A stretch of 64,000 nt of DNA from Enterococcus mundtii (GTDB lineage Bacteria > Bacillota > Bacilli > Lactobacillales > Enterococcaceae). Of the stretch, positions 28,418 to 39,200 are shown in pieces (the first letter of the stretch is position 1; the number at the start of each line of letters is the position of its first letter). The notes under the pieces were generated by a model that searched no databases, was not told the DNA's origin, and saw only the letters and a program-made list of their open reading frames with translations. The stretch lies in contig NZ_CP018061.1 in NCBI RefSeq assembly GCF_002813755.1, forward strand, positions 2,842,001 through 2,906,000, given 5' to 3'. A program made the translations under genes and the position numbers.

Positions 28418-30994
28418 TTACAATTCTGTCAGAACTTCTTCTGCTAGACTTGTTCCTTTTTCTTTCCCTTTACCAATCAATAAGAAAAGCTGCCATGTGG
28501 CTAAAGTAAAACTACTTCCTTTCATATACGCAAAATAACGGCCTTCCCAATGAGTAACATACCGTTGTTTTTCTTCGTAAGTTAATTGGAATGAGTAAAA
28601 GAAATTCCCGTAATTGAAGATGATCCTCATCACTTTTTCTTGCAAGAACGAGAAATCAGTTTCTCCGACATTTGCAAGGGGAGCCAGCCCTAGATTCGCT
28701 TCTGCATACCCATTTTTGCGATAGACATCCAGTAGATTTGCAAGTAAGTAATCACCTAGACTATTCGGCTGGTTCGGTAGATACCGCAATAAATCATACC
28801 CCGCTTGGCGGTCATTGATTGGTTGAGATGTAATGAACCCAACGATTTTCTGCTCTTTCCTAACAATACCAATACCACTCATCAAGAGATAATCTTTCTC
28901 AAAATAACCAACAGAGAAATGCTTCTCACGAGAACCATCCAACCATTTTTGAGAAACTTCCTGAATCGGTTCGAGCAACTCTTCAGGTAATTGGTCATAC
29001 CAAGTAAAATGGTATCCCTCATTCGTCAAACGTTGCAATTCGATCTGCTTTGTACGCCAGTGAAGCGCGTCTGAAGAAAGATTAGTAATCGCTGCTTCTC
29101 CAACTTTTGCAAAGTGAAAACCCGCTTCGTGAAGCATGACGACATAACTTTCGGATACTTTATAAAAAGCTAATTCATAGCCAAAACAATCGGCTTTTTT
29201 CAAAAACTCATGCGTAGCTGTACGTATCTTCGTTGGATCACCAATCGGATCACCAAGAACAAAACATTTATTTCCTTTGATTTGGTAACCAAACACTACT
29301 TTATCTTGACCATTTTCCTGATAATAAAAATAAGTATATCCAGGTAAGTGCAGATAATGACTAGCCGCGGTTCCACCATAGGCTGTCAAGAGGCGATTTA
29401 AACGCATTTGATCCAGAGGTTCACCAAACCCTGTTTCTGAAGCTAAATATTGGTACAATGCAACTAACGCAAGTAATGAGATTCCTAAACCAATCAGTCC
29501 TGAAAACCAAACATCCTCAGATGGAAAGAGAATAAAGCGATTCGCAGTTAAATCTCCTACCCAAAAACTTCCACGGTGATAGCCTGCGATTGCATAAACA
29601 ATAAATAAAAAGCCAAACAAACACGCATCAAATATGATTGCTCCCCATGAATAGACGAACTTTTCACGATAAAACTCTTTTCGGGATAACCACACCGCTA
29701 ATAAAATCAAAAGGTATACAACAATCAGTTCCCATGATAAGGTGCGCATTACAGTATTGATGATTCCAAAAGCGAGTAAAGCAATAGTAGGAATAAACGC
29801 TTTTTTGACTTTCATCGCTAAAGCTCTAGCTAGCCCTAACAATAAGAACCCAACCAGCAGGTTCAATGACTGATCTAAAAAATCAAACGAAAAGGGTAAG
29901 AGTATTTGAAACAACCGACTGACAGTCGAAAGATTCGTGATCGTTGAAAGTAAGACCATCATGATTCCCGCAAAATAAACGGCACATACTAACACTAAAT
30001 GAGCAATTTTTTGAAAAAATAGTCGGGGAATATTATCTAAAAATCGATTGATTTTGACGCCTGTGTGTGTCAAAAATAAAACGATCCCTGAAAGAAATGG
30101 TAGAACATAGTAGAACAAACGATAATAAAGCAACCAAACAAGTGCAACATCTTGCCGCACGCCAAGTTGACTCATTCCTAAGATCATCAGCACATCAAAT
30201 GTGCCTACACCACCTGGTACCATTGTCAACATCCCAATCAATGTGGCAATGATAAACATAGGGTACAAGGACCATACAGAAATATCTACAGCCATCAAGC
30301 GCCCAATCAACAAGAAAACCACTAAGGCACCAGTCCATTGTCCAAAGGAAGCCAGTAACAAGCCCAGTAAACCTTTAGGATAAAATTCTGCAAATAGCGT
30401 TTTACGTTTCAAATAGGCAAACAAAAAGATAAGCGGTGCTAGAAAGCTACCACCAAATAACCAAATCCAATAACTACGAAACACACTATCTGTTTGAAGA
30501 AAGAAGACATTGATGAACGTCACTAATGACCAAATAGAAAGACCCGTCAATAGAAACAAAGCAACCTTAGAGACTGTTGCCAACACCATTTTTCGATTCG
30601 TGTGCTTGCCATAAAAACTGGCGCGCAAGCTTGCTCCGACAATCCCTCCGAATCCTGCCAAGTTATTGATCGTATTCGTGATCCATGCAGATAACAAAAA
30701 GTCTTTACGACTCATTTTGGGCTTGCCTTGTTTTTCCAATACTCGAATCGTTACCCAATCATAAAGTAACATCGGCATCACACCAATCAAACCTGCTAAT
30801 ATCATCCATGCTAACGTGACATGACTTTGTTGTTCCATCGTGTGCCAGACATCTTGCCAACTCATCCCATGGGCAATGTTTGCGACTTGATTCGCCACAA
30901 AAACAAGGATCGATCCAAAGAAAATCAGCTTCAAAATCAACTGATGTGCTTTCACCCACTGGATCATGATCTGTAATTTATTTTTCACCGGCAC
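28418..30994 (-). CDS. mprF: Phosphatidylglycerol lysyltransferase/flippase MprF
   Basis: Membrane protein of 858 residues. The N-terminal ~500 residues are a multi-spanning flippase domain (PGGVGTFD, about 13-14 hydrophobic segments); the C-terminal ~330 are the cytosolic aminoacyl-phosphatidylglycerol synthase domain (FGYQIKGNKCFVLGDPIGD, KVSESYVVMLHEAGF, LRYLPNQPNSLGDYLLANLLDVYRKNG). It transfers an amino acid from tRNA to phosphatidylglycerol and moves the product outward, lowering sensitivity to cationic peptides and daptomycin. Both domains look intact. It appears monocistronic. Confidence 0.94.
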   Translation of the reverse strand: MPVKNKLQIMIQWVKAHQLILKLIFFGSILVFVANQVANIAHGMSWQDVWHTMEQQSHVTLAWMILAGLIGVMPMLLYDWVTIRVLEKQGKPKMSRKDFLLSAWITNTINNLAGFGGIVGASLRASFYGKHTNRKMVLATVSKVALFLLTGLSIWSLVTFINVFFLQTDSVFRSYWIWLFGGSFLAPLIFLFAYLKRKTLFAEFYPKGLLGLLLASFGQWTGALVVFLLIGRLMAVDISVWSLYPMFIIATLIGMLTMVPGGVGTFDVLMILGMSQLGVRQDVALVWLLYYRLFYYVLPFLSGIVLFLTHTGVKINRFLDNIPRLFFQKIAHLVLVCAVYFAGIMMVLLSTITNLSTVSRLFQILLPFSFDFLDQSLNLLVGFLLLGLARALAMKVKKAFIPTIALLAFGIINTVMRTLSWELIVVYLLILLAVWLSRKEFYREKFVYSWGAIIFDACLFGFLFIVYAIAGYHRGSFWVGDLTANRFILFPSEDVWFSGLIGLGISLLALVALYQYLASETGFGEPLDQMRLNRLLTAYGGTAASHYLHLPGYTYFYYQENGQDKVVFGYQIKGNKCFVLGDPIGDPTKIRTATHEFLKKADCFGYELAFYKVSESYVVMLHEAGFHFAKVGEAAITNLSSDALHWRTKQIELQRLTNEGYHFTWYDQLPEELLEPIQEVSQKWLDGSREKHFSVGYFEKDYLLMSGIGIVRKEQKIVGFITSQPINDRQAGYDLLRYLPNQPNSLGDYLLANLLDVYRKNGYAEANLGLAPLANVGETDFSFLQEKVMRIIFNYGNFFYSFQLTYEEKQRYVTHWEGRYFAYMKGSSFTLATWQLFLLIGKGKEKGTSLAEEVLTEL

Positions 30995-31072
30995 CCTTCC
31001 TCACCTGTAGACTTTCTAAACATATACATTCATGTTATCTTATTTACATTGATTTTTCCACTTTGGGCATTA

Positions 31073-31357
31073 GGTTGTGAAAGAAGCGCTTTGATCTGAG
31101 CAATAAGCTGGAAAATCGGAAAATAGCTTCTCATATTTTTTGATTTTTCAGCTTAGTGTTGAAGGTCAGCTTCTTGAACACCGTTTATCGAGGTCGTGAA
31201 AAAGCCGTTAAGCTCCAAGTAGTAAGGCAGAACGTGGGAAAATAGCTCCTCATATTTTTTCACGTTTTGACTTACTATTGAAGGAGCTGGCTTTTGAACA
31301 CCGTTTATCAAGGTTGTGAAAGAAGCGCTTTGACCTGAGCAGTAAGTTGGAAAAACA
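31073..31357. repeat. Tandem palindromic repeats with complementary but divergent arms
   Basis: Units 31073-31191 (119 bp) and 31192-31311 (120 bp), plus a partial third (31312-31357). Each begins GGTTGTGAAA or GGTCGTGAAA, ends TTGAACACCGTTTATC and has a conserved loop GGAAAATAGC-(TT/TC)-CTCATATTTTT. The arms form a long imperfect hairpin. Inner stems are AAAATC/GATTTT in unit 1 but AACGTG/CACGTT in unit 2, so pairing is kept while the sequence changes. The rest of 30995-31422 shows no gene. Confidence 0.75.
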
Positions 31358-31422
31358 GTTCGTCTCTCGACTTGCAGATTATGAGAAAGAAAGCTATGCT
31401 AAAAATCAAAGGAGAGGATTAC

Positions 31423-32217
31423 ATGAAAATCGGATTTATCGGTACAGGAAATATGGCACAAGCAATTATTCACGGTATCTTAGCAAATAATCTAGTGGCT
31501 AAAGAAGATATTTTTGTTTCAAGCGGTCATTATGAAAATGCTCAACGCTTTGCTGGTAAAGTTGGGATCAATGCTTGTCAAACCAATCAAGAGATTGCTG
31601 AAAAAGCAGAAATCGTTGTTTTGGCAGTAAAACCAAAAATCATCGAACAGGTGTTAAATGAATTACGCGACTATCGTAAACAACAGTTGTTTATCTCAAT
31701 TGCTTCAGGAAAATCGCTTGCAACACTAGAACAAGCACTTGATCCAGAAGCTGCTATCGTTCGTGTGATGCCCAATGTCAACGTGAGTGTTGGCGTGGGT
31801 GTTTCTGCAATCTGCAAAAACCAAGCAGCAACAAATGAACAGTTGACACAAGCGACACAAATCTTTGAAGCGATTGGCAGTGTTTATCCTTTAGCAGAAG
31901 ATGATTTCAGTACATTTATCGGATTAGCTGGAAGCTCCCCTGCTTTTATTTATATGTTGATCGATGCAATGGGACGTGCAGGTGTTTTACATGGACTACC
32001 TAAAAAAACAGCAACAGAAATTGCAGCCAAAGCGATTTTAGGTTCCTGTCAAAAGTTCCTAGCAAGCGATGAAAATCCTTGGGAATTAGTTGACCAAGTA
32101 TCTTCTCCAGGCGGAACGACAGTTGCTGGTGTCGTCGCATTAGAAGAGGCTGGGTTTATCCCCGCAATCATTACAGGGATCACGAAAACGATCGAAAAAG
32201 ACAAAGAAATGTTGTAA
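31423..32217 (+). CDS. proC: Pyrroline-5-carboxylate reductase
   Basis: NAD(P)H-dependent enzyme of 264 residues for the last step of proline synthesis. Seen: the Rossmann motif IGFIGTGNMAQAI, VVLAVKPKI, VRVMPNVNVSVGVGVSA, GLAGSSPAFIYMLIDAMG and QVSSPGGTTVAGV (family signature). The start at 31423 has AAAGGAGAGGATTAC upstream; the longer frame starting at 31372 has no support. It lies away from proBA (62.3 kb), which supplies its substrate. Confidence 0.95.
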   Translation: MKIGFIGTGNMAQAIIHGILANNLVAKEDIFVSSGHYENAQRFAGKVGINACQTNQEIAEKAEIVVLAVKPKIIEQVLNELRDYRKQQLFISIASGKSLATLEQALDPEAAIVRVMPNVNVSVGVGVSAICKNQAATNEQLTQATQIFEAIGSVYPLAEDDFSTFIGLAGSSPAFIYMLIDAMGRAGVLHGLPKKTATEIAAKAILGSCQKFLASDENPWELVDQVSSPGGTTVAGVVALEEAGFIPAIITGITKTIEKDKEML

Positions 32218-32277
32218 ACGAAGAAGCGATGCAAGGATAGACTGGAAATAATAAAATTTAATATGATTAAAACAAAA

Positions 32278-32330
32278 CAAGCCGAAGAATCCGAAAACAC
32301 CTGTGCCTACTTCCGGATTCTTCGGCTTGT
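32278..32330. terminator. Terminator of proC (possibly bidirectional)
   Basis: CAAGCCGAAGAATCCG and CGGATTCTTCGGCTTG form a 16-bp perfect stem followed by TTTA on the plus strand and preceded by an A-rich run usable by the 121-residue gene on the other strand. Confidence 0.9.
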
Positions 32331-32353
32331 TTATAGTGAACATTTGCTATTAT

Positions 32354-32719
32354 TTATTTCTTGTTTTTATGCGAAGTAAAAGTTACTCCACATAAAATTA
32401 GTATTCCTACAAGCATTAATATAGCGTACAAAAAACGTGTAATCTCAAATCTTTCAACTTCAAATGAGCTTACTATTTTAGGTGGTAAGTAAAAACACAA
32501 GAATAGAAGAACCACATATTGGATTTTTCTTATCCTAGTTTCATTCTTAAACGGTTTAACGGATAAAAATGGAACGCCAAAAACATAGCCTAAACCACTG
32601 GTTGATGTTAGTATAGATTTATTTCCTTTCAATAAAAACTCAACCAAGCCGATAAAGGCTAATACAAGTGAAAATATAACTAGTAATTGAATGATGTATT
32701 TCTTCATACGATTAGTCAT
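32354..32719 (-). CDS. Small multi-span membrane protein, unknown
   Basis: 121 residues with about four hydrophobic segments (YIIQLLVIFSLVLAFIGLV, a weaker second, IQYVVLLFLCFYLP, FLYAILMLVGILILCGV) and a Lys/Asn-rich end. I do not recognise a family. The frame is open to an ATG at 32755, but no ribosome binding site serves it in frame. The ATG at 32719 overlaps the end of an upstream short frame (GAGATGACTAA), which suggests coupled translation. It is beyond the 3' end of the giant gene and on the same strand. A role as an immunity or accessory protein is possible but only by position. Confidence 0.55.
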   Translation of the reverse strand: MTNRMKKYIIQLLVIFSLVLAFIGLVEFLLKGNKSILTSTSGLGYVFGVPFLSVKPFKNETRIRKIQYVVLLFLCFYLPPKIVSSFEVERFEITRFLYAILMLVGILILCGVTFTSHKNKK

Positions 32720-32781
32720 CTCGTTCTGTGATGCTTTCCATGATGTACCCTCCATGAGTCATCCCATACTTCTCGAACATA

Positions 32782-32883
32782 TCATCCAGTCATATCACCA
32801 GTAGCTAAAGAGAATGCACTTGCTTCTCCACTAGATAACATACTCATTGTGACAGACAAGGTAAAAATTTCAGATTTAATCAT
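32782..32883 (-). CDS. Short peptide ORF, probably frameshifted
   Basis: 33 codons, MIKSEIFTLSVTMSMLSSG... ending GDMTG, preceded by a near-ideal AAAGGAGGAGTATAA. Just after its TGA, the next frame continues without interruption as DMFEKYGMTHGGYIMESITERDD and a stop at 32712, overlapping the ATG of the membrane-protein gene. A single-base change would join the two halves into a peptide of about 56 residues. I see no double-glycine leader and no similarity I can name, so a bacteriocin-like, leader or remnant nature is open. Confidence 0.4.
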   Translation of the reverse strand: MIKSEIFTLSVTMSMLSSGEASAFSLATGDMTG

Positions 32884-32902
32884 TTATACTCCTCCTTTAA
32901 CA

Positions 32903-32924
32903 TTTAGTGAGAGTGCTCGCTAAA
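32903..32924. promoter_or_regulatory. TetR-type palindromic operator
   Basis: TTTAGTGAG-AGTG-CTCGCTAAA: nine-base arms with one mismatch, 13 bases upstream of the short peptide ORF's ribosome binding site. The pattern resembles operators of TetR-family repressors in Firmicutes. No TetR gene lies in the window. Confidence 0.5.
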
Positions 32925-33087
32925 CATTAAACCACTTATTTAGAGTACTGTATTCAATAATTTGTTTTTTTTATTGTTACTATTCGACATACGATAACCT
33001 ATTGTTAATACGTCCTTTATCCGTTGATTTTCAAATTAAATAATAACAATAATACATAAAAATCCTTGTAAATTCACTTTTTTCTGT

Positions 33088-33180
33088 CACCTTAGAACTG
33101 AATAAACGCCGAGAACATCCGTAACCTCTTCGAAAATAAGACTGCACATTTTTATGCTTACTGTCTTAGTGATCGAAGAG
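33088..33180. repeat. Dispersed hairpin repeat, copy D (diverged)
   Basis: Retains CTTAGAACTGAATAAACGCCGAGAACA and AACCTCTTCGAAAATAAGACT, then a different weak hairpin closing with GTCTTAGTGATCGAAG. It lies about 95 bases past the stop of the giant gene. The surrounding 32925-33274 holds no gene. Confidence 0.6.
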
Positions 33181-33274
33181 TTTGTTCTTCATATTTTAGC
33201 TGATACTTACAGTAGTAAAATTATACCTTATCTCTGTTCTATCTTTTTTTGGCTAGTGTCCTTTACTGTTCGTT

Positions 33275-36200
33275 TTACAGACTGACCTGTTTTCCCTTCA
33301 CGATAGACTGCTGGTAAGTGATTGTCGCGTTGGTCTCTTTACTAACCTTTTTGCCATGACTTATGATCTTTGCAAAATCTACCGCTCCATCTCTTGTTTG
33401 AGCAGATACTTCTGTCGACATTTTTGGTACTACTTGTTTCTTTTCTAAACGTTTATCTTGTTCTATCACTAAAAAATCACCTGTTTTCATTGTCGTTGCA
33501 ACAGGAAACAGCTTACCATCTCCCGATTCTTCTTTTGTCTCTCTTTTGACGCGGGGGTGATCGTGGGACTCATTTTTATCCTCATCCCCTCTCATGATCC
33601 TTGCAAAATCTGCCGCTTTATCTCTTTTTTGAGCAGATGCTTCTGTCGGCATTTTTGGTACTACTTGTTTCCTTTCTACATTTTTATCTGGTGGTATAAC
33701 TGAAAAATCATCGTTAGACTTCTGGTAAGTTGCTGTCGCATTGGTCTCTTTATTAATCTTTTTACCATGACTTATGATCCTTGCAAAATCCGCTACTTCA
33801 TCCCTTATTTGAGTAGATCCTGTCGGCATCATTTCAGACAAGTCTTGCTTCTTTTCTAAATCTTTAGTTTGCTCTAACACAAAGAAATTACCTGTTTGCA
33901 TCATTGCTAACACAGTGAATAGCTTGCCGTCTCCCAATCCCTCTTCCTTTGTTTCTCTTTTGACACGCGGTTGGTTATAGAACTCATTTTGATTGGCGAA
34001 ATCTCTCATAATCGTTGCGAGTAATTGAGCATCCGTCAGTTTAAAGTTAGTAAATAACATAGCATCTGTTTGAAATGCTTTGACGACCGTTTTTTTAGAT
34101 AAACGAGGGGCATTTTGTTGTTTTGCTACCCCTGTAACAAATTGATCAAAATTCGGATGTTCAAAAAAACCCGAGTATCTTGTAAGAAAATCATCTTTCA
34201 CATTTTGTCCACTCGGCAAAAATCCAGTAAGCGTTAGCCCATATTTAACAACATCATATGTTCCTGAAACAATATGTGTGGTTTCATGCGTGATCGTTAT
34301 CTCTGGAGGTGCTGCTATTTGAATTCCTGGTAAAATTTCTGGTCTTTTATGGAAAGCATCAGCTACAATAATGATGCGACACTCGGCATCTTCTTTCAAT
34401 ACAAAGGCATAGGCTTTCGGATTATCATTACTAACAGAGTAATAGGCATGTGTCTTCTCATCTAGAACAAAATCAGTCGAAACGATCCAAATATTTTCAA
34501 ATCCCCAGTCTGCTGATTGTCTCAGAAATTGTTCACCCTTGGTTGCGATTGAAAGGAGTCTCTTTACCGATTCCTTTAAAATCTTCTCTTGCTGAACAGA
34601 AGGTGGCACGTCAAGGAAATTTATTAAGTATTGACCTTCGGCTGTTTCTGCGATTTTATCTACTTTTAACAATTCTAAACACACATCTTTGACGATTCTG
34701 AAATTTTCTATGGCATTCTTGAATTCTTGAGGAAGTTTCTCTATAAACGGTCTAAGTGATTCCGGCACCATACTTATGTCTAAACCGGAAAAAACACGAA
34801 ACTGGTCATCTGGTTTCAAAGACAATACTTTGGCAATCTCATCAGAAATCGATTTTTGTGCTTTCTCCTCGTCGATATAGACAATTCTTTGTGGCTCTGG
34901 GACAAAATGATCCAATGGTTTGATCGGAACTAATTCATCTTCCAACCTTGAAATGCCTTGCATTGGCGAATACTCGATTGCATTAAGCATACCGTACCAT
35001 CCCCACCATCTATTTGGGGATTCTGGAAGGGTATTATACGGCGGATACAATGAATTCTCATTCCTCTGCGCAACTGTCTTTCCGCGAGCTGACCCTACAT
35101 CCTCTTTTTTTGACATACCTTCTTGCGGAGAATTAGGGCTATTATATTGGACAGTCCCTGGATATTTTTCATTGGCTTTCTCTAAAGGCGTTTCAAACCG
35201 AAAAGCACCATTATTCGTGTCCAATCGTAATACGGTCATCGGTGCAAGAATATTTTTTTTCACCAAATGGTAACGATTCGTTTCCTTGTCCAACAAAACT
35301 AATGGAAGGTATTGCTCTTGGATTCTGATATAAGATCGCCCAGCAGAATTCCACATCAACCCATTTTCATCCGGTGGGGATAGCGTAGTCGGAGTCAGTA
35401 ATGACTCATACTGACTTAATTCCTTTCCTACCTTCTCACGTACTGCTAGCGAAACTGTTGGGCTAGTTTCTGCTTCAAAATACCACTCTATCCCGTTAAA
35501 GTTTACCGGATATATCGCTCCTCTATCATGTATATCATAGCGGACACCATGATTCTCAATTGTACTGATTCTGACAGGCACTAATTTCTTATTCATTTCA
35601 ATAAACGTTTGCCGAAAATCTCTTTCTCCAGTAACAGTTAATGTAGTTGCCTCCCCATAAGCTTTAGGATTTAAATTTAGTTCTTTTACAGCTACATCTC
35701 TGTTAGGAATCTTCCTTGAAATTCGGTTAACCAAATATTTGTGTCTGCGAAAAAAAACTGCCGGTCCCTCAAACAGCCTTAGCTTTGTTCCACGCAATGT
35801 AAAATGATTTCCATAAACAGTCCCTTTTTTTAAATCTGATACTGGGACGTACAAATGATCTTGCACACGTTTCACGCGTATTTCTGGACCATTATTTGGT
35901 AAAGTAGCTTGCGTATAACTTTTCGCCCAATCGTGGGTTTCTATTCCAAATTTTTCAAGTTTTGCCACTACTTCCTTGAGTTCTTTTCTAATAAATGCTT
36001 GGTTTTTTAAACGTATCAACCCCTTAAATAGGGCTTGTGAACTATCATTTAGAAATTCTATTCCTGGATCAGCGTAACGTATAGCACTAACAACAATTGA
36101 TCGGAGTTCTGATGTTCTTGGGAGGAAGCGCGTACTATGACGTACTATACCTGCTACACCTTGTTTCATGATCGTTCTTGCCATACCAAATACAAATCTC

Positions 36201-39200
36201 GTATTGAGGGCTGTGACTTGACCCAATACAGGAATCAAGGACACTGCATCGAGCATACAACTGGGAACCGCCTCACCAATATCTTTATTCATACTACCGA
36301 CCACGCAATCGTAAAAAGGAATGAGATGCTTGAAAACATCCCAAATTTTTGTAACCATTGTTGTCTCTCTTCCTGAATCATAGAGTTGTCGATAGACTTT
36401 ATCCCTGTGTTTACCGCTGATATGGTTGATAAACGCCTCCTGTGCATTTCCTTTCAATAAAAGTTTGTTCTGATTCGATTCTAGTTTAAAAATATAAGGC
36501 TTATCTCTGATCAGAACTTTATCACCATATTTTCGAAATTCATTTTTCCAAAGATCTTGTCGATTAAAAAGTCCATATCGGAGATATGACATAGGATCTT
36601 TATCAACGCGATAAAGCTTGTATCCTCCATCTTTTTCAAGCCTTTTCAACGCATAGCATCTTTCTTCTCCACCAAGAATAACTACAAATAAATCTGTCTC
36701 ATCTAAGGTAAGAAGCGTCTCTACTTCCACTTCTTTTGCCAAAAAGACTGGTGGAAAACCTGACGTTCCTGGTCCACTTGCCGAATGCCTTGCTTTATGA
36801 CTCAACACTGCCTGTGCCTCATATATACGACTTTCCGATGAAAATATAAAATTCAACTCATCTTTGTGAAATGAATCCACCGCAAGTCGTATCAGAAACT
36901 GATCCAATGAATAAAATGATTCAGATACAGCTTTCGTTAACCGCATATACCATTCATTGATATCTGGTGGAATCCATGGACCAGGACAGGGATTTCCGCC
37001 AGCGAGATAAACTTGCCCACCCGCAAGACTAACCGTGATACCGAGTTTTTTGCACTCTTCCAGTACTTCATCCACAAGCGCTGATTGTTGACGCCAGTTT
37101 ATTACTGCTGTTTGATAAGATAAGACAAGGTCATTGACCATTTCTTGCTTTTTTATTAGTTCAAAATAGCCACGTTGCAAATAATTGACAAAGGTGCTTA
37201 ACGCGACTTGTTGATAGTCCCCTTTTGCTATTGGACCTCTGAGAATATCTGGGTCCAACTGAGCGATAGCCAATGTCGCTGGAACTAAAAGATGAGAAAT
37301 TTCTTCGACAGTATCAATCCCTTTATCTCTAAAGCTCTCAAAAAAAAGTTCGCCTACTGATTTGATTTCTGTCTGATTGAATTTCTCAAGATACCCTAAA
37401 TCCTTTAATATTCTAGAGCCAGTCATCTGCATTAAAGAATCATAATCAGCGATCAATACATCGTCACCAACCTCACTTGATTTAAGAAAATAATTAGGTA
37501 GTGCTCGATTCATGAACATAATCCATAGTTTAGTGATATTATTTTGTCTTCCTGTTTTTTGATCGACTTGTTGAGTGGCAGATTTCGGTGGGATGTTGAT
37601 TAGATCTGCTTTTATCAATTCTTCTACGGAAAATGACTTCCTAAGCTGGCCGATCGTAAATGTAGATGGGTCAGATGAATCAATGATTTTTTTTGCTGCA
37701 TACCCTTCTATTGTGGTACCCAGGACATTTTCAACTGTCCATTTCATTACGGTCAATTCAGCGTCCCTATCTGAGATCATTTCCTCTGGCTTTCCACCAT
37801 ATAATTTTAACTCTTTCAGGATAACTTTTGCTATCGCTTGGACTTTCTCAGATGAGACTCTGCCATCCATCCCTGTTTGTCCAAACCATTCCCCCATAGC
37901 GGACAAAACATCTTCTTTGCTTACTTGGGTAGTAGACAACATGCCTTTTTGACGAAAAAATGTCTCAACTTGTGTCATGATTTTCTTATCCAACCACTTA
38001 TTGATTGTTACTGCTGGTATAGATTCTGCTTTTTCATCTACAATCGCAGAGGGAGTGGTGGTAGGCAAAACTAAATGATTGCTTTCGATCATGTCCCACA
38101 ACCAATTCGTGAACGTGATTTCTGCGCCTTTATTTGAAATGACGCCATCTACTTCCTCACCAAGGATGACTTGAGCAATTTGTTTCATTTTTACCATGTC
38201 TATAACCTCTTGATTTGCTCCTTCCAGCAGTACCCAACTTGAGACTATTTTCGCAAAAGCATCAGCATCCGTAGTTTCACAATCTACGCCTTTTTCAGTT
38301 AAAAATTTAGCTACTCTTTGTTTTTCTTTCTCTAACTTTATACGATCTACGGTAGTATGTAACACTTCTTTTGGCTGGCTATTCGTTTGTGTCGTAGGCT
38401 TAAAATCATTTTCTAAAAAAAAACGTTCAATCTTTTTCTTAACTTCTTCTTCATGCTCCTGTTCTTGATTCTTTTTGATTTCTTCAATATCGATACCCAA
38501 ACGATTGTCTTGCCCCTTCTTATACGTATAGCCAATCTGTGCGTTATTGTTTTCCCACTGCAACACAATCGCTCGTGACTCAGCATCCGTCAAGGGAACA
38601 GCTGCCCCACCATAAGCCCTCACAATCATATTCGCTGCTATGTTCTGTCTTTTGCAGATTTCTTCGTACTGTAAACCTGCAAAGATCCATTTTTGTAACA
38701 ACAAAACCAGTTGACGTGGTGTTGCCGTTGTAAAATACATTTGTTCTTTATATAGGAACTTGCCGACTTCGCCATTCGCTTTTTGGGTATTCTCTCGCAT
38801 ATCAAAAATCTGTTTATGATAATAAATTGGTACGATTAGTGTTTGCTTAGGAATACTATCTGGTCGATCAAGGATAAAGTCCTCATAGATCTGATTGTTT
38901 TCTTTTAAATATTTTTGAACTTGAAGAATTGAGGCAGTCTCTGCTGGTGATAAATCATATTGAATGGTTTGTTTCGTCTTCTCTTTATAAAGATACCCCG
39001 CTAGCAACGTGTTAGTTTTCCATTGTTTATAAATTGCTTGTAATTGTATATCGGATAAGAAATCTCCTAGTCTACTATTTTCAATCCCGTACCCTTTGTG
39101 GATGAGATAAGCTAAATATTGTGCCCGCTCTGACTGTATGGTTTGGTCATTTTTCCAATTCCTACCTGCCCAATTTTGAACAACCTTAATCAACTCCAAG

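Noticed and set aside
31073..31357. Possible CRISPR array
   Set aside because: Only two full units, each about 120 bp and palindromic throughout, with no short constant repeat alternating with unique spacers and no cas genes.
36137..36376. Several frames of 60-135 codons on either strand inside the giant gene (also near 34450, 34920, 37575, 39424)
   Set aside because: All lie within one long, well-formed coding frame and lack their own ribosome binding sites or family motifs.
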